Below are positions 24,954-33,598 of a stretch of 64,000 bases of DNA, piece by piece. The DNA comes from Sphingomonas faeni (GTDB lineage: Bacteria > Pseudomonadota > Alphaproteobacteria > Sphingomonadales > Sphingomonadaceae), in NCBI RefSeq assembly GCF_003053745.1, contig NZ_QAYE01000001.1, forward strand, positions 930,001 through 994,000. Direction: 5' to 3'. The notes under the pieces were generated by a model. That model saw only the letters and a program-made list of their open reading frames with translations. It was not told where the DNA came from and did not search any database. Positions within the stretch are counted from its first letter, which is position 1. Every line of letters starts with the position of its first letter. The translations under genes were made by a program, and so were the position numbers.

Positions 24954-25550
24954 GTGGATCGGCGTGACGCCCCGACCCCGCCGGATGCGCGCACGCAGAT
25001 GCAACCCCATACCGACGTGGAAACCGCGCTGCTCGGGCCGATCCTGCCCGATCGAGCGTGCGGCGATTGTACCGCGTGCTGCACCGAACTGACGGTGACT
25101 ACGCCCGAGTTCGCCAAGCCCGCGGGAACGCCGTGCATCCACCTCTCCAATAAGGGGTGCGGCATCCACGCCGTCCGCCCGCGCATCTGTCGCACCTGGT
25201 TCTGCGTGTGGCGACGGGTCGCGAGCCTGCCTGACGGGGCACGGCCCGACCGGTCCGGGCTTCTCGTGTCGCTCAATTTCGTCAAGGAACCGCAGAACTG
25301 CCTCGAAGGCGTCTCGATCAATGTCCGCGTCCTCGCCGGCAGCGACGCGATCGCGAACGGCATGGCGGCCGCGGTGCTCGACAGCGTGTGCGACCAGCTG
25401 GTCCCGGTCTGGTTCAGCGACGGATCGAGGAAAATGCTGATGCATCCAGACACCGACGTCGCTCGCTTCGTCCTATCGGGCGAGGCTGCACCCGCGCAGC
25501 TGCAGGACGAAGTCGCCGCGTGGCGCGAGCGCTACGGTATGTTCGGTTGA
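24954..25550 (+). CDS. YkgJ-type cysteine cluster protein
   Basis: This 198-residue protein is read from GTG 24954. Cysteine clusters are CGDCTACC (about residues 36-43) followed by PCIHLSNKGCGIHAVRPRIC and RTWFC (about 60-85). This is the CxxC..CC..C..C..RP..CR pattern of the YkgJ / UPF0153 zinc- or iron-chelating family. The C-terminal half is an alpha/beta region without recognised motif. The metal and substrate are not established for the family. It lies 3 bp after a small conserved gene and 67 bp before cvpA. Confidence 0.85.
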   Translation: MDRRDAPTPPDARTQMQPHTDVETALLGPILPDRACGDCTACCTELTVTTPEFAKPAGTPCIHLSNKGCGIHAVRPRICRTWFCVWRRVASLPDGARPDRSGLLVSLNFVKEPQNCLEGVSINVRVLAGSDAIANGMAAAVLDSVCDQLVPVWFSDGSRKMLMHPDTDVARFVLSGEAAPAQLQDEVAAWRERYGMFG

Positions 25551-25617
25551 ACCACTAGAGCGCGTCGGTCGCCGCGCGCACTAGCGGTTCGCACCGCACG
25601 TCCCTATTCCAGAGACC

Positions 25618-26199
25618 ATGAACCTCACCGCCCTAGACATCGTCGTCCTGATCGCCGTCGCGGGGTCCGCGGTGTTGGGGCTCGTGCGCGGGTTCGTCAC
25701 CGAAGTGCTGTCGATGTTCGCCTGGGTGGCGATGGTGGCGATGTTGAAGCTGTTCCACATCCCGCTCGCCGCCGCGTTGTCGCCGATGGTCGGTACCGTC
25801 GGTGGTGCGGCGGTGCTCGCGTTCGCGATCATCACGGGCGTGACGTATATCGGCGGGCGGCTGGTCGCCAACGCGATCGGCGCGCGGACCCGGACGTCGA
25901 TCTTGGGGCCAGTCGACCGGGCGCTCGGCTTCGGGTTCGGCGCGTTGAAGGGGCTTATCCTCGCCAGCCTCGTCTTCCTGCTCGCGACGCTCGTCATCGA
26001 CACGATGAGCGGCGGCCCGTCGCGGCGCCCCGGCTGGATGACGATATCGCGGACTTATCCGCTGCTCAACGCGACCAGCGCGGGGATCGCCGATTTCGTC
26101 GACCGCCGCCGCCGCGGCAAGCCCGTTTTCGGCGCAACCACGCCGCCTTCCAAATCCGATCCCTCCCGATCCGATAGTGCTAGCGAGCCGAAACCATGA
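25618..26199 (+). CDS. CvpA family membrane protein
   Basis: This 193-residue protein has four hydrophobic segments: about 5-25, 32-50, 60-83 and 110-130. It starts MNLTALDIVVLIAVAGSAVL and has the family phrase GLVRGFVTEVLSMFAW and GFGFGALKGLILASLVF. CvpA of E. coli is linked to colicin V production and envelope stress. The C-terminal ~60 residues are polar and basic. The stop overlaps the next gene by ATGA, placing it first in an overlapping four-gene unit. In several alphaproteobacteria cvpA lies close to radA, as here. Confidence 0.88.
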   Translation: MNLTALDIVVLIAVAGSAVLGLVRGFVTEVLSMFAWVAMVAMLKLFHIPLAAALSPMVGTVGGAAVLAFAIITGVTYIGGRLVANAIGARTRTSILGPVDRALGFGFGALKGLILASLVFLLATLVIDTMSGGPSRRPGWMTISRTYPLLNATSAGIADFVDRRRRGKPVFGATTPPSKSDPSRSDSASEPKP

Positions 26200-26639
26200 G
26201 CGCGCCCCTCTACAACGCCGAGATCCTGCGCCTCGCCGCGACGATCCCGCACCATGAACGCCTGCCCGAGCCGATGGCGACCGCGGAGAAACGCTCGCCG
26301 ATCTGCGGCAGCCGCGTGACGATCGACGTCGCGGTCGACGACGAGGGGCGGGTCAGCGAGGTCGGCCTGCTGGTTCGTGCCTGTGCGCTCGGCCAGGCAT
26401 CGTCGTCGCTGCTGGCGTCGAACATTCTCGGTCGCACCCCCGCCGAACTCGCCGCGACGCGCGACGCGCTGACGGCGTGGCTTGCACGCGAGGGCGATGC
26501 GCCCGATTGGCCGGGGATGGATATCTTCACCCCCGCGCTCGACTATACCGCGCGCCACCCGTCGATCCGGCTGGCGTTCGAAGCGGCATCGGAAGCGGCT
26601 GCCGAGGCTGCCGACACCGCTGCAAAGGCGAAAGTCTGA
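26196..26639 (+). CDS. iron-sulfur scaffold (IscU/SufU-like) protein with two cysteines
   Basis: This 147-residue protein has an IscU-type fold start (LYNAEILRLAATIPHHERLP) and two conserved cysteine loops: SPICGSRV (Cys near 37) and VRACALGQASSSLLAS (Cys near 63). In IscU a third cysteine near residue 105 completes the cluster site. Here the equivalent LDYTARHPSIRLAFEA has none, so it may hold a cluster poorly or act as a regulator. It overlaps cvpA upstream and the antiporter gene downstream (TGATG), implying co-translation. The C-terminus is an Ala-rich helix. Confidence 0.8.
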   Translation: MSAPLYNAEILRLAATIPHHERLPEPMATAEKRSPICGSRVTIDVAVDDEGRVSEVGLLVRACALGQASSSLLASNILGRTPAELAATRDALTAWLAREGDAPDWPGMDIFTPALDYTARHPSIRLAFEAASEAAAEAADTAAKAKV

Positions 26640-28402
26640 TGGCGGAGGGTACGGCCCCGTCGCTGCTCCGCGACGGCGTCGTATTGCTCGGGTTCGGGCT
26701 GATGTTCGTGCTGCTGTTCCGCCGGCTCGGGCTCGGCGCGACGCTGGGGTATCTGGTCGCGGGTGCGGTCGTCGGGCCGCATGTGCTGGGTCTGGTCGGC
26801 GACGCGGAGTCGAAGCTCGGGTTCGCCGAACTCGGCATCACGCTGCTGCTGTTCATCGTCGGGCTCGAACTGAATCCGTCGCGGCTGTGGAAGATGAAGG
26901 AGGAGATCTTCGGTCTCGGCGCGTTGCAGGTCGTGGTCTGCGGGCTCGCGATCACCGCGATCGTGTGGATCGGCGCCAAGTTTTCGCTCCCCGCCGCGCT
27001 CGCGCTGGGCCTTCCGCTCGCGCTGTCGTCGACTGCACAGGTCCTGCCGATGCTGCGCTCGTCCGGCCGGATGAAGACGCCGTTCGGCGAGCGCGCCTTC
27101 TCGATCCTGCTGTTCCAGGACCTCTCGATCGTCCCCCTGATCACGATCGTCGCGGCAATGAGCCGCAACCCGGCCGACGCGAACGCGCCGCCAGGCTGGC
27201 TGCTTGCGCTCTACACCGTGCTGGCGGTCGTCGGGCTCGTCGTCGCCGGGCGCTATCTGCTGCGGCCGTTCTTCCGGCTGATCGGCAATCTCGGCGAGCG
27301 CGAGATGTTCGTGTTTGCCGGCCTGTTCACGGTCATCGCCAGCGCCGCCATCATGGAATGGCTCGGGCTGTCGACTGCGCTCGGCGCGTTCATCGCCGGC
27401 GTCATGCTCGCGGACAGTCCGTATCGTCACGAACTGGAGGCAGACGTCGAGCCGTTCCGATCGATCCTGCTCGGGTTGTTTTTTCTGGCGGTCGGCATGG
27501 TGCTCGACTTGGGCGCGATCGCCGAACGCCCGTTCTTCGTGATGGCGATGGCCGCCGCGCTGATCGCGACCAAGACCAGCGTCATCATGCTGATCGGCAT
27601 GGCGTTCAAGATGACGTGGCGGCAGGCGTTCGCGCTTGGTCTGCTGCTCAGCCAGGGCGGCGAGTTCGGCTTCGTGCTGTTCGCGCAGGCGCAGGCCGGG
27701 CTGCTGATCGAACCACAGGCGGCCAGCCTGTTCGGCGCGATCATCACGCTGTCGATGGCGACGACGCCGTTCCTGATGGGGATCACGCGGCGCTTCCGGA
27801 CCGAGCCGATCGCCGAGGGGCAGGAACGCGACGGCCCCAAGGTCGACGGCGCGAACGCGATCATCGTCGGCTATGGGCGGTTCGGCCAGACGGTCGGCCA
27901 GATGCTGCTGGCGCAGGACATCCCGGTGACGCTGATCGACACCGATATCGAGATGATCGACATCGCCGGCGAGTTCGGCGCGAAGGTCTATTACGGCGAC
28001 GGCACGCGGCTCGACTTGTTGCGACAGGCTGGCGCAGCGGAGGCGGAGATCATCTGCTTCTGCATGGACGGCGACCAGCTCGATCCGGACACGATCGAGG
28101 GCGTGCACGAGGCATTCCCGGACGCCGCGATCTACGTCCGCGCGTTCGATCGCCGCGCGCTGGTCAAGTTGAAGAACACGTCGGCGACCGCGGTGGTGCG
28201 CGAAGTGATGGAGTCCGCGGTGAAGATGGCGCGCCTGGTCATGCGCGGGCTCGAGATCGCGCCGGCCGATATCGATCGCGCGGAGGAGCAATACCGGGCG
28301 CGGGACAAGGAGCGGTTGCAGTTGCAGATCGACTCCGGCGACATGCGCGCGGCGCGTGCCGAGACCGCGAAACGCTTTCCCTGGGGGAACGATACGCAAT
28401 GA
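26639..28402 (+). CDS. CPA2 cation:proton antiporter, KefB/KefC/YbaL type
   Basis: This 587-residue protein is read from ATG 26639, overlapping the previous stop. Residues 1-390 form about 12 membrane segments of the CPA2 exchanger fold (GFGLMFVLLFRRLGLGATLG, ELGITLLLFIVGLELNP, LSQGGEFGFVLFAQAQAGLL). Residues about 400-520 form an RCK-N (TrkA-N) Rossmann domain with VGYGRFGQTVGQMLL and a DTD nucleotide-binding acidic pair. The last ~40 residues are charged. Such proteins export K+ or Na+ in exchange for H+, gated by nucleotides or glutathione in Kef. The GSH site cannot be judged here, so subtype is open. Confidence 0.9.
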   Translation: MAEGTAPSLLRDGVVLLGFGLMFVLLFRRLGLGATLGYLVAGAVVGPHVLGLVGDAESKLGFAELGITLLLFIVGLELNPSRLWKMKEEIFGLGALQVVVCGLAITAIVWIGAKFSLPAALALGLPLALSSTAQVLPMLRSSGRMKTPFGERAFSILLFQDLSIVPLITIVAAMSRNPADANAPPGWLLALYTVLAVVGLVVAGRYLLRPFFRLIGNLGEREMFVFAGLFTVIASAAIMEWLGLSTALGAFIAGVMLADSPYRHELEADVEPFRSILLGLFFLAVGMVLDLGAIAERPFFVMAMAAALIATKTSVIMLIGMAFKMTWRQAFALGLLLSQGGEFGFVLFAQAQAGLLIEPQAASLFGAIITLSMATTPFLMGITRRFRTEPIAEGQERDGPKVDGANAIIVGYGRFGQTVGQMLLAQDIPVTLIDTDIEMIDIAGEFGAKVYYGDGTRLDLLRQAGAAEAEIICFCMDGDQLDPDTIEGVHEAFPDAAIYVRAFDRRALVKLKNTSATAVVREVMESAVKMARLVMRGLEIAPADIDRAEEQYRARDKERLQLQIDSGDMRAARAETAKRFPWGNDTQ

Positions 28403-28728
28403 TTATCGCTATCTTGGCGGCGCTGTCCGGCGCGATCGCGGTCGCGGCGGGGGCGTTCGGGGCGCACGGCGCGAGCGGGTCGGCGGCGGAGTGGCTGAAG
28501 ACCGGCGCGCAGTATCAGCTTGTCCACGTGGTTGCGGCGCTGGTCGCGATTCGAATGGAGGCGCGCGGGCCAGCTTGGCTGTTCGTGATCGGTGCGGCGA
28601 TCTTCGCGTTAACGTTGTACGCGATGGCGCTGGGCGCGCCGCGCTGGTTCGGCGCGATTACGCCGATCGGTGGGGCGTTGTTGATCGGTGGGTGGTTGTG
28701 GCTGGCTTGGAGCGCGGCCCGCACCTGA
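28399..28728 (+). CDS. DUF423 family membrane protein
   Basis: This 109-residue protein is read from ATG 28399 with an ATGA overlap to the antiporter gene. It has four hydrophobic segments, including IIAILAALSGAIAVAAGAFG, YQLVHVVAALVAIRM, AWLFVIGAAIFALTLYAMAL and the C-terminal TPIGGALLIGGWLWLAW. The GAFGAHG motif near residue 18 and the YQLVH motif are the family's signature (E. coli YgdD-like). Function is unknown. It ends the cvpA-led unit and is followed by a strong palindrome that may stop transcription. Confidence 0.88.
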   Translation: MIIAILAALSGAIAVAAGAFGAHGASGSAAEWLKTGAQYQLVHVVAALVAIRMEARGPAWLFVIGAAIFALTLYAMALGAPRWFGAITPIGGALLIGGWLWLAWSAART

Positions 28729-28733
28729 CCTCG

Positions 28734-28790
28734 TTGTTCACCCGCGAAGGCGGGTGCCCAGACTGGGCACCCGCCTTCGCGGGTGAACAA
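28734..28790. repeat. perfect 57-bp palindromic repeat
   Basis: Two 28-nt arms (28734-28761 and 28763-28790) are perfect reverse complements around a single A at 28762. This is the cleanest copy of the CCCGCGAAGGCGGG family in the window. It lies between two convergent units. Confidence 0.9.
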
Positions 28791-28813
28791 GCTTCTTGCT
28801 GGTCTTCGGAGCG

Positions 28814-28954
28814 CTACCGCTTCTTCCGGCAGGCGTCGGAGCAGTAGATCACGCTGTCCCAGTCTCGCGCCCACTTCTTCCGCCACGTGAACGGCCGCTC
28901 GCACGCCGGACACACCTTCGTCGGCAGGTTTTGCTTGGCGACACCGTTGGGCAT
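28814..28954 (-). CDS. DUF2256 small zinc-knuckle protein (46 aa)
   Basis: This 46-residue protein starts [18 protein letters not shown], with ATG 28952-28954 overlapping the aroB stop as ATGA. It carries CPAC (about residues 15-18) and YCSDAC (about 37-42), with [14 protein letters not shown] between them. That is the full pattern of DUF2256, a short family with two CxxC/CxxxC pairs likely to bind zinc. Function unknown. It is easily missed because of its size; coupling to aroB suggests it is translated with the shikimate genes. Confidence 0.88.
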   Translation of the reverse strand: MPNGVAKQNLPTKVCPACERPFTWRKKWARDWDSVIYCSDACRKKR

Positions 28955-30054
28955 CAGCGGGGCTGCGCGTCGAGGAAGGTCTCGACGTCGGCGAGGTCGA
29001 CGGTCTTGTCGAGATACGCCTGGCCGATCCCGCGCACGAGCAGGAAGGGGAGGGTGCCCGCCGCCATCTTCTTGTCGTGCCGCATGTGGTCGACAAGCCG
29101 CGCACCGCTTGCGCCAACCTTCGCAGCAGCCAGACCGTCGGGAAGTCTGACGTCGCGCCAATGCGCCGCTACTCGCTGAGCATCTTGCCCCGAGCAAATC
29201 CCTTGCGATGCCGAGAACCCGAACGCCAGCGAGCAGCCCGCCGCGACGCCCTCGCCGTGGATCAACGCCTGCGAGAACCCGGTCTCCGCCTCCAGCGCAT
29301 GCCCGAACGTGTGCCCGAGATTGAGCAACGCCCGGATGCCGTTCGTCTCATGCTCGTCCGCCGCGACGATCCGCGCCTTCGCCGAAACGCTGTGCGCGAT
29401 CGCGTATTCGCGCAGCGCCAGATCGCCTGCGAGCAATGCCGCGCCGTTCGCCTCGCACCATTCGAAGAACGCGAAGTCGTCGATCAAGCCGTATTTCACG
29501 ACCTCGGCATAGCCAGCGCGCAACTCACGGATCGGCAGCGTGTCGAGCACCTGCGGATCGATCAGCACCATCACCGGCTGGTGAAACGCGCCGATCAAAT
29601 TCTTGCCGGCCTTCGTGTTGATCGCGGTCTTGCCGCCGACCGAGCTGTCGACCTGCGCGAGCAGGCTCGTCGGGATCTGCACGAAGTTGCACCCGCGCTT
29701 GAGGATCGAGCAGGCGAACCCGACCAGATCCCCCATCACGCCGCCGCCCAGCGCAACGACGTGATCGCCGCGCTCGACGCCGAGTTCGAGCAGCCGGTCG
29801 CACAGCATTTCCAGCGTCGCCCAGCTCTTGCTGCCCTCGCCGGGTGCCAGAACGATCGCCTCGGACGCGATTCCCACCGCAGTCAGCGAAGCCTGCAACG
29901 TCGCGAGGTGAACCGACAAATTCTCGTCGGTGACGATCGCCACCCGCCGCCCCTTCGCAAGCGGCGCAAGGAACTCACCCGCCCGCGCGAGCAATCCTGC
30001 TTCGATATGGATCGGATAGGTCCGTGCACCCAGTTCGACGGTAACGGTCTTCAT
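28954..30054 (-). CDS. aroB: 3-dehydroquinate synthase
   Basis: This 366-residue enzyme converts DAHP to 3-dehydroquinate, the second shikimate-pathway step, using NAD+ and a divalent metal. Landmarks are [11 protein letters not shown] (about 40), GEGSKSW (about 70), [20 protein letters not shown] (about 100-120), [20 protein letters not shown], and the metal histidines in [15 protein letters not shown] (about 245) and IHGEGVAAG. It overlaps aroK upstream by 4 nt and DUF2256 downstream. The length matches typical AroB proteins. Confidence 0.97.
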   Translation of the reverse strand: MKTVTVELGARTYPIHIEAGLLARAGEFLAPLAKGRRVAIVTDENLSVHLATLQASLTAVGIASEAIVLAPGEGSKSWATLEMLCDRLLELGVERGDHVVALGGGVMGDLVGFACSILKRGCNFVQIPTSLLAQVDSSVGGKTAINTKAGKNLIGAFHQPVMVLIDPQVLDTLPIRELRAGYAEVVKYGLIDDFAFFEWCEANGAALLAGDLALREYAIAHSVSAKARIVAADEHETNGIRALLNLGHTFGHALEAETGFSQALIHGEGVAAGCSLAFGFSASQGICSGQDAQRVAAHWRDVRLPDGLAAAKVGASGARLVDHMRHDKKMAAGTLPFLLVRGIGQAYLDKTVDLADVETFLDAQPR

Positions 30055-30614
30055 CGGCCAAGCGCTCTCAGGATTGCAGCGACGGTCGCTTCGTGCGGTG
30101 TCTTGTTGCTGACGATATGGATGTTGGCCTGCGCGTAGATCGGGTTGCGCACGCGTGCCAGTTCGGTGAGCACCTTGCCCGCATCGCGGTTGCGGAGCAG
30201 CGGGCGACTGTCGCGGCGGCCGACGCGCTCGACCAGGATGTCGGGATGCGCGCTAAGCCACACCGACACCGCATCGCGCAAGATCAGCGCCCGCGTGTCG
30301 TCGTTGATGAACGCGCCGCCGCCGGTCGCGATGATCTTGGGCGTACCGTCGATCAGCCGCGCGATCACGCGGCGCTCGCCGTCGCGGAAATAGTCCTCGC
30401 CGTATTTGGCGAAGATCTCGGCGACGGTCATGCCCGACGCAGCCTCGATCTCGTGGTCGGCATCGACGAACGGCAGGTTCATGCGCAGCGCGAGGCGGCG
30501 GCCGACGGTGGTCTTGCCGACGCCCATCAACCCGACGAGCACGATCGGGCGATCGATCGGGGCAGGGCGGCGACCGCCCGAGGGTCCGCCGGAAGGGTTG
30601 TGGCTTTGCAACAT
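30051..30614 (-). CDS. aroK: shikimate kinase
   Basis: This protein has about 187 residues from ATG 30612-30614; the frame is open further upstream, but residues before this point do not fit the family. Walker A GLMGVGKTTVGRR (about residue 30) and FVDADHEIEAASGMTVAEIF (shikimate and Mg binding) are present. IIATGGGAFINDDTR (about 95) and the lid arginines in RVGRRDSRPLL follow. It phosphorylates shikimate. An N-terminal extension of about 20 residues with Ser/Gly/Pro precedes the core, as in many alphaproteobacterial forms. Its stop overlaps the aroB start, the usual aroKB order. Confidence 0.95.
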   Translation of the reverse strand: MLQSHNPSGGPSGGRRPAPIDRPIVLVGLMGVGKTTVGRRLALRMNLPFVDADHEIEAASGMTVAEIFAKYGEDYFRDGERRVIARLIDGTPKIIATGGGAFINDDTRALILRDAVSVWLSAHPDILVERVGRRDSRPLLRNRDAGKVLTELARVRNPIYAQANIHIVSNKTPHEATVAAILRALGR

Positions 30615-30717
30615 CGTAGCCCGCGCTATACAGCGGCACCGCGCGAGGGCAAAAGCTCTTGGCGCGCGATATTTCGCTGATCGTTCACTACCCCCGTCCA
30701 CTACAAGGTTACGTCGC

Positions 30718-30852
30718 ATGTCCCGTTTCATCGTCTCGGTCGTCGTCGTTCTTGTGGTCGTGGTCGGCGGCCTGTTCCTGTTGGCAGGCCGCGCGACCGA
30801 GCGTCCGCAGAGCCACGTCGAAAAGGCCGTGACGCTTGCGAACCTCTCTTAA
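30718..30852 (+). CDS. small single-span membrane protein (44 aa)
   Basis: This 44-residue protein from ATG 30718 starts MSRFIVSVVVVLVVVVGGLF. It consists of one hydrophobic span (about 4-22) and a short polar tail with HVEKAVTLANLS. It is divergent from aroK and its 3' end overlaps the start of the next gene by 17 nt, so the two are probably translated together. Function is unknown. Conservation of the tail in related genomes would confirm it. Confidence 0.65.
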   Translation: MSRFIVSVVVVLVVVVGGLFLLAGRATERPQSHVEKAVTLANLS

Positions 30853-32671
30853 GGTATCCTTAGCGGCGGCGGTTGCCGTCGGAGCCTTGGTCGCGCTGGC
30901 ACCGGCGATCGGACAGGATCGCCCCGAATCGATCCTGCCGCCGGGGTTCGGCGAGCCGACGCCTGCGCCCGCACCGCGATCGACACCGCCTGCCGGTACG
31001 CAGGCGGCACGTCCGACCGATCCAGCGCAACCGACCGCTCCGGCTCCGGCACCCGCGCAACCGGGCGCTATGATCCAGCCGCTGCCGCCCACGACGCCGG
31101 GCGACGCGCCGCTGGTGCCCCCTGTCGCGACGCCTGCGCCGGTCGATCCGGCCGTGCTTGCGCAATACGAGATGCCGGCGTCCGCACGGCGCTCGCTCGC
31201 GACGGTCGGTCCGGTTACGGCTAGCGGAGGCGGTCTCGATACCGATGCCTTCGGTGAAGCGGACGGCCAGTATGTCGAGACGCTGATGCGCCGCCTCAGT
31301 GCGCCGCTGCCGTCGCGCTGGATGTCGATCCTGTTGCGGCGTGCGCTGGTGTCGCATGTCGACACGCCCAGCCGCACGAACGGCGCGGACTTCGCTGCCG
31401 AGCGCGCGTGGCTGTTGCTGCGTATGGGCGAATCGGTTGCCGCGCGAGCGGTCGCGCAGAACGTCGACACCGACAATTACACGCCGAAACTCTATCAGGT
31501 CGCGATGAACACCGCGTTGGCAACGGGCGATCCGGCAGGCCTGTGCCCGCTGGTGACGGGCGCGATGCGCTACGCCCCGGCGCGCGGCTGGACGATGGCG
31601 CAAGCGATGTGCGCCGGGCTGTCGGGCAATCCCGCGCAGGCGAGCCCGCTGATCGCGACCGCCAAGCGCCGCAACGTCGCTAGCGGTGTCGACCTGCTGC
31701 TGGCGCAGAAAGTCGTCGGTGCGGGGGCGCAGGGGCGCCAGGCCGTGACGATCGAATGGGACGGCGTCGACCGGCTGACCGCGTGGCGGTTCGGGCTCGC
31801 GATGGCGACCGGCGTTACGGTACCCGACGAACTGTACGGCACGGCGGGTCCGCAGGTGAAATACTGGCAGGCGCTGTCGCCCTCCGTTGCGCTCGGCGAT
31901 CGACTGGCCCCGGCCGAGGCTGCGGCGGGCCAGGGGGTGTTGTCCAGTGCCGCGCTCGTCGATCTCTACGCTGCGGCGGCGACTGACGACGATACGCAGA
32001 GTGGCGCGACCGCGACCGCCAATGATCTCCAGACGGCCTATGCCGATCGCAACCCGGATTCGCGGCTCACCGCGCTGCGTCAGCTGTGGGGCGGTGCGAA
32101 CGCGCGCCCGAGCTATGCGCGGCTCGTGCTGACCGCGCGGGCGGCGGCACGGATGAACCCGGCGCTGGCGAAGGCCGAAGCCGATCTTCTGGTCGCATCA
32201 ATGCTGTCTGCGGGGCTCGATCGCACCGCAGCACGCTGGCTGGGCTCGGTACCCGCCGGCAGCGACGCCTGGGCGATGATAATGCTCAGCGATCCCGACG
32301 CGTATCGCCGCCTTAGCTATTCCGACCTTGCGTCCTACACCGGTGGCGAAGGCGATTCGGCGTTGAAGCAGCGCATGTTGTTCGCAGGGTTGGCAGGCCT
32401 CGGTCGTCTCAACCAAGGCGATATCGAGCGCGCAGCACAGTCGCTCGGTGTCCGGATCGGCGCGGACAATGCCTGGACCCGCGCGCTCGATCGTGCGGCA
32501 CGCGACGGCCAGGCCGGGACGGTCGTCCTGCTCGCGGCGGTCGGCATGCAGGCGGGGAGCTGGAAGGACATCCCCCCGGAAGCACTGTACCGTATCGTCG
32601 GCGCTCTGCGCGGCGTCGGTCTCGACGGCGAGGCGCGGATGATCGCGGCCGAGGCAATCGCGCGCGCGTGA
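30836..32671 (+). CDS. secreted/periplasmic protein with proline-rich linker, unknown
   Basis: This 611-residue protein is read from TTG 30836. The N-terminus LKVSLAAAVAVGALVALAPA is a signal peptide ending near AIG-QDRPES. A Pro/Ala/Thr-rich linker follows (about residues 30-110). The rest (about 110-611) is Ala-rich and helical with repeating two-helix units, such as AERAWLLLRMGESVAARAVA and LFAGLAGLGRLNQGDIERAA, suggesting TPR- or Sel1-like solenoid structure. I do not recognise a named family. The stop overlaps the xer gene start by GTGA, so they form one unit. The start codon is the weakest point. Confidence 0.7.
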   Translation: MRTSLKVSLAAAVAVGALVALAPAIGQDRPESILPPGFGEPTPAPAPRSTPPAGTQAARPTDPAQPTAPAPAPAQPGAMIQPLPPTTPGDAPLVPPVATPAPVDPAVLAQYEMPASARRSLATVGPVTASGGGLDTDAFGEADGQYVETLMRRLSAPLPSRWMSILLRRALVSHVDTPSRTNGADFAAERAWLLLRMGESVAARAVAQNVDTDNYTPKLYQVAMNTALATGDPAGLCPLVTGAMRYAPARGWTMAQAMCAGLSGNPAQASPLIATAKRRNVASGVDLLLAQKVVGAGAQGRQAVTIEWDGVDRLTAWRFGLAMATGVTVPDELYGTAGPQVKYWQALSPSVALGDRLAPAEAAAGQGVLSSAALVDLYAAAATDDDTQSGATATANDLQTAYADRNPDSRLTALRQLWGGANARPSYARLVLTARAAARMNPALAKAEADLLVASMLSAGLDRTAARWLGSVPAGSDAWAMIMLSDPDAYRRLSYSDLASYTGGEGDSALKQRMLFAGLAGLGRLNQGDIERAAQSLGVRIGADNAWTRALDRAARDGQAGTVVLLAAVGMQAGSWKDIPPEALYRIVGALRGVGLDGEARMIAAEAIARA

Positions 32672-33567
32672 GCCACGGTAGCGATCGCGCGCTGATCGAC
32701 CGGTTCCTGGAAATGATGACCGCGGAGGTCGGTGCCGCAGCCAACACCGTGGCGGCGTATCGCAGTGACCTGACGCTTGCCTCGCAGGCGCTGGAAGGCG
32801 GATTGGCCGACGCGGATGCGGACGCGCTGGCCAAGCTGGCGAGCGGGTGGTCGGCCTTGTCTCGCTCCACCGTGGGCCGGAAGTCCGCCTCGCTCCGCCG
32901 CTTCTTCGCGTTCCTCGCCGATGAAGGCCACCGCGCTGACGATCCCGGCAAGGCGCTCCCGCGGCCGGGCACAGCACGCACCTTGCCGAAGATACTTAGC
33001 CACGCCGACGTCGACCGCCTGTTCGCCGCGATCGCCGAACGCGCCGCTCGCGACCCGCTCGACCCCAACGACCTGCGACTCTCCGCGTTGTTCGAGCTTC
33101 TCTACGGCTCCGGCCTGCGCGCGACCGAACTCGTCAGCCTGCCGCGCAACGCCGTTCACCCCGATCGCCCATTCCTGATTCTGCGCGGCAAGGGCGGGCG
33201 CGAGCGGCTCGTCCCGATCTCCGACCGAGCGCGCGCCGCCGTCGCGGTCTGGCGCACCCACGTCGCGACCGACCGACTCTGGCTGTTCCCCTCGGGCAAA
33301 GGCCATCTTTCGCGCATCCGCCTGTATCAGCTCGTGAAGGCGATCGCCGCCGAGGCAGGTATTCCCCCCGACCGCGTCAGCCCTCACGTCCTGCGCCACG
33401 CCTTCGCCACGCATCTGCTCGCCGGCGGTGCGGATCTGCGCGCGCTGCAATCGATGCTCGGCCACGCCGATATCGCCACCACCGAGATCTACACGCACGT
33501 CGATTCGAGCCGCCTCGTCGAGCTCGTCAACACCCGCCACCCGCTGGCGGACTTGCCGCCGCGTTGA
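32668..33567 (+). CDS. xerD: tyrosine recombinase, XerC/XerD type
   Basis: This 299-residue protein is read from GTG 32668. The N-terminal SAM-like DNA-binding domain covers about 1-95 (TVGRKSASLRRFFAFLADEG). The catalytic domain follows with Arg in LLYGSGLRATELVSLP (about 150), Lys in LRGKGGRERLVPI, the HVLRHAFATHLLAGGADLRA box (His and Arg, about 245-264) and LGHADIATTEIYTHVD with the Tyr nucleophile. It resolves chromosome dimers at dif with its partner. The length and GSGLRATE favour XerD over XerC, but the other paralogue is not in the window. This is a host gene, unrelated to the prophage. Confidence 0.9.
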   Translation: MSHGSDRALIDRFLEMMTAEVGAAANTVAAYRSDLTLASQALEGGLADADADALAKLASGWSALSRSTVGRKSASLRRFFAFLADEGHRADDPGKALPRPGTARTLPKILSHADVDRLFAAIAERAARDPLDPNDLRLSALFELLYGSGLRATELVSLPRNAVHPDRPFLILRGKGGRERLVPISDRARAAVAVWRTHVATDRLWLFPSGKGHLSRIRLYQLVKAIAAEAGIPPDRVSPHVLRHAFATHLLAGGADLRALQSMLGHADIATTEIYTHVDSSRLVELVNTRHPLADLPPR

Positions 33568-33598
33568 CGCGGACGCGCCCGCGCCGTAACCGCCGCTG

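Noticed and set aside
26482..28728. 748-codon rightward frame across the Kef-type gene
   Set aside because: Only its end (from 28399) is real, the DUF423 gene. The rest is an Arg-rich shadow of the antiporter.
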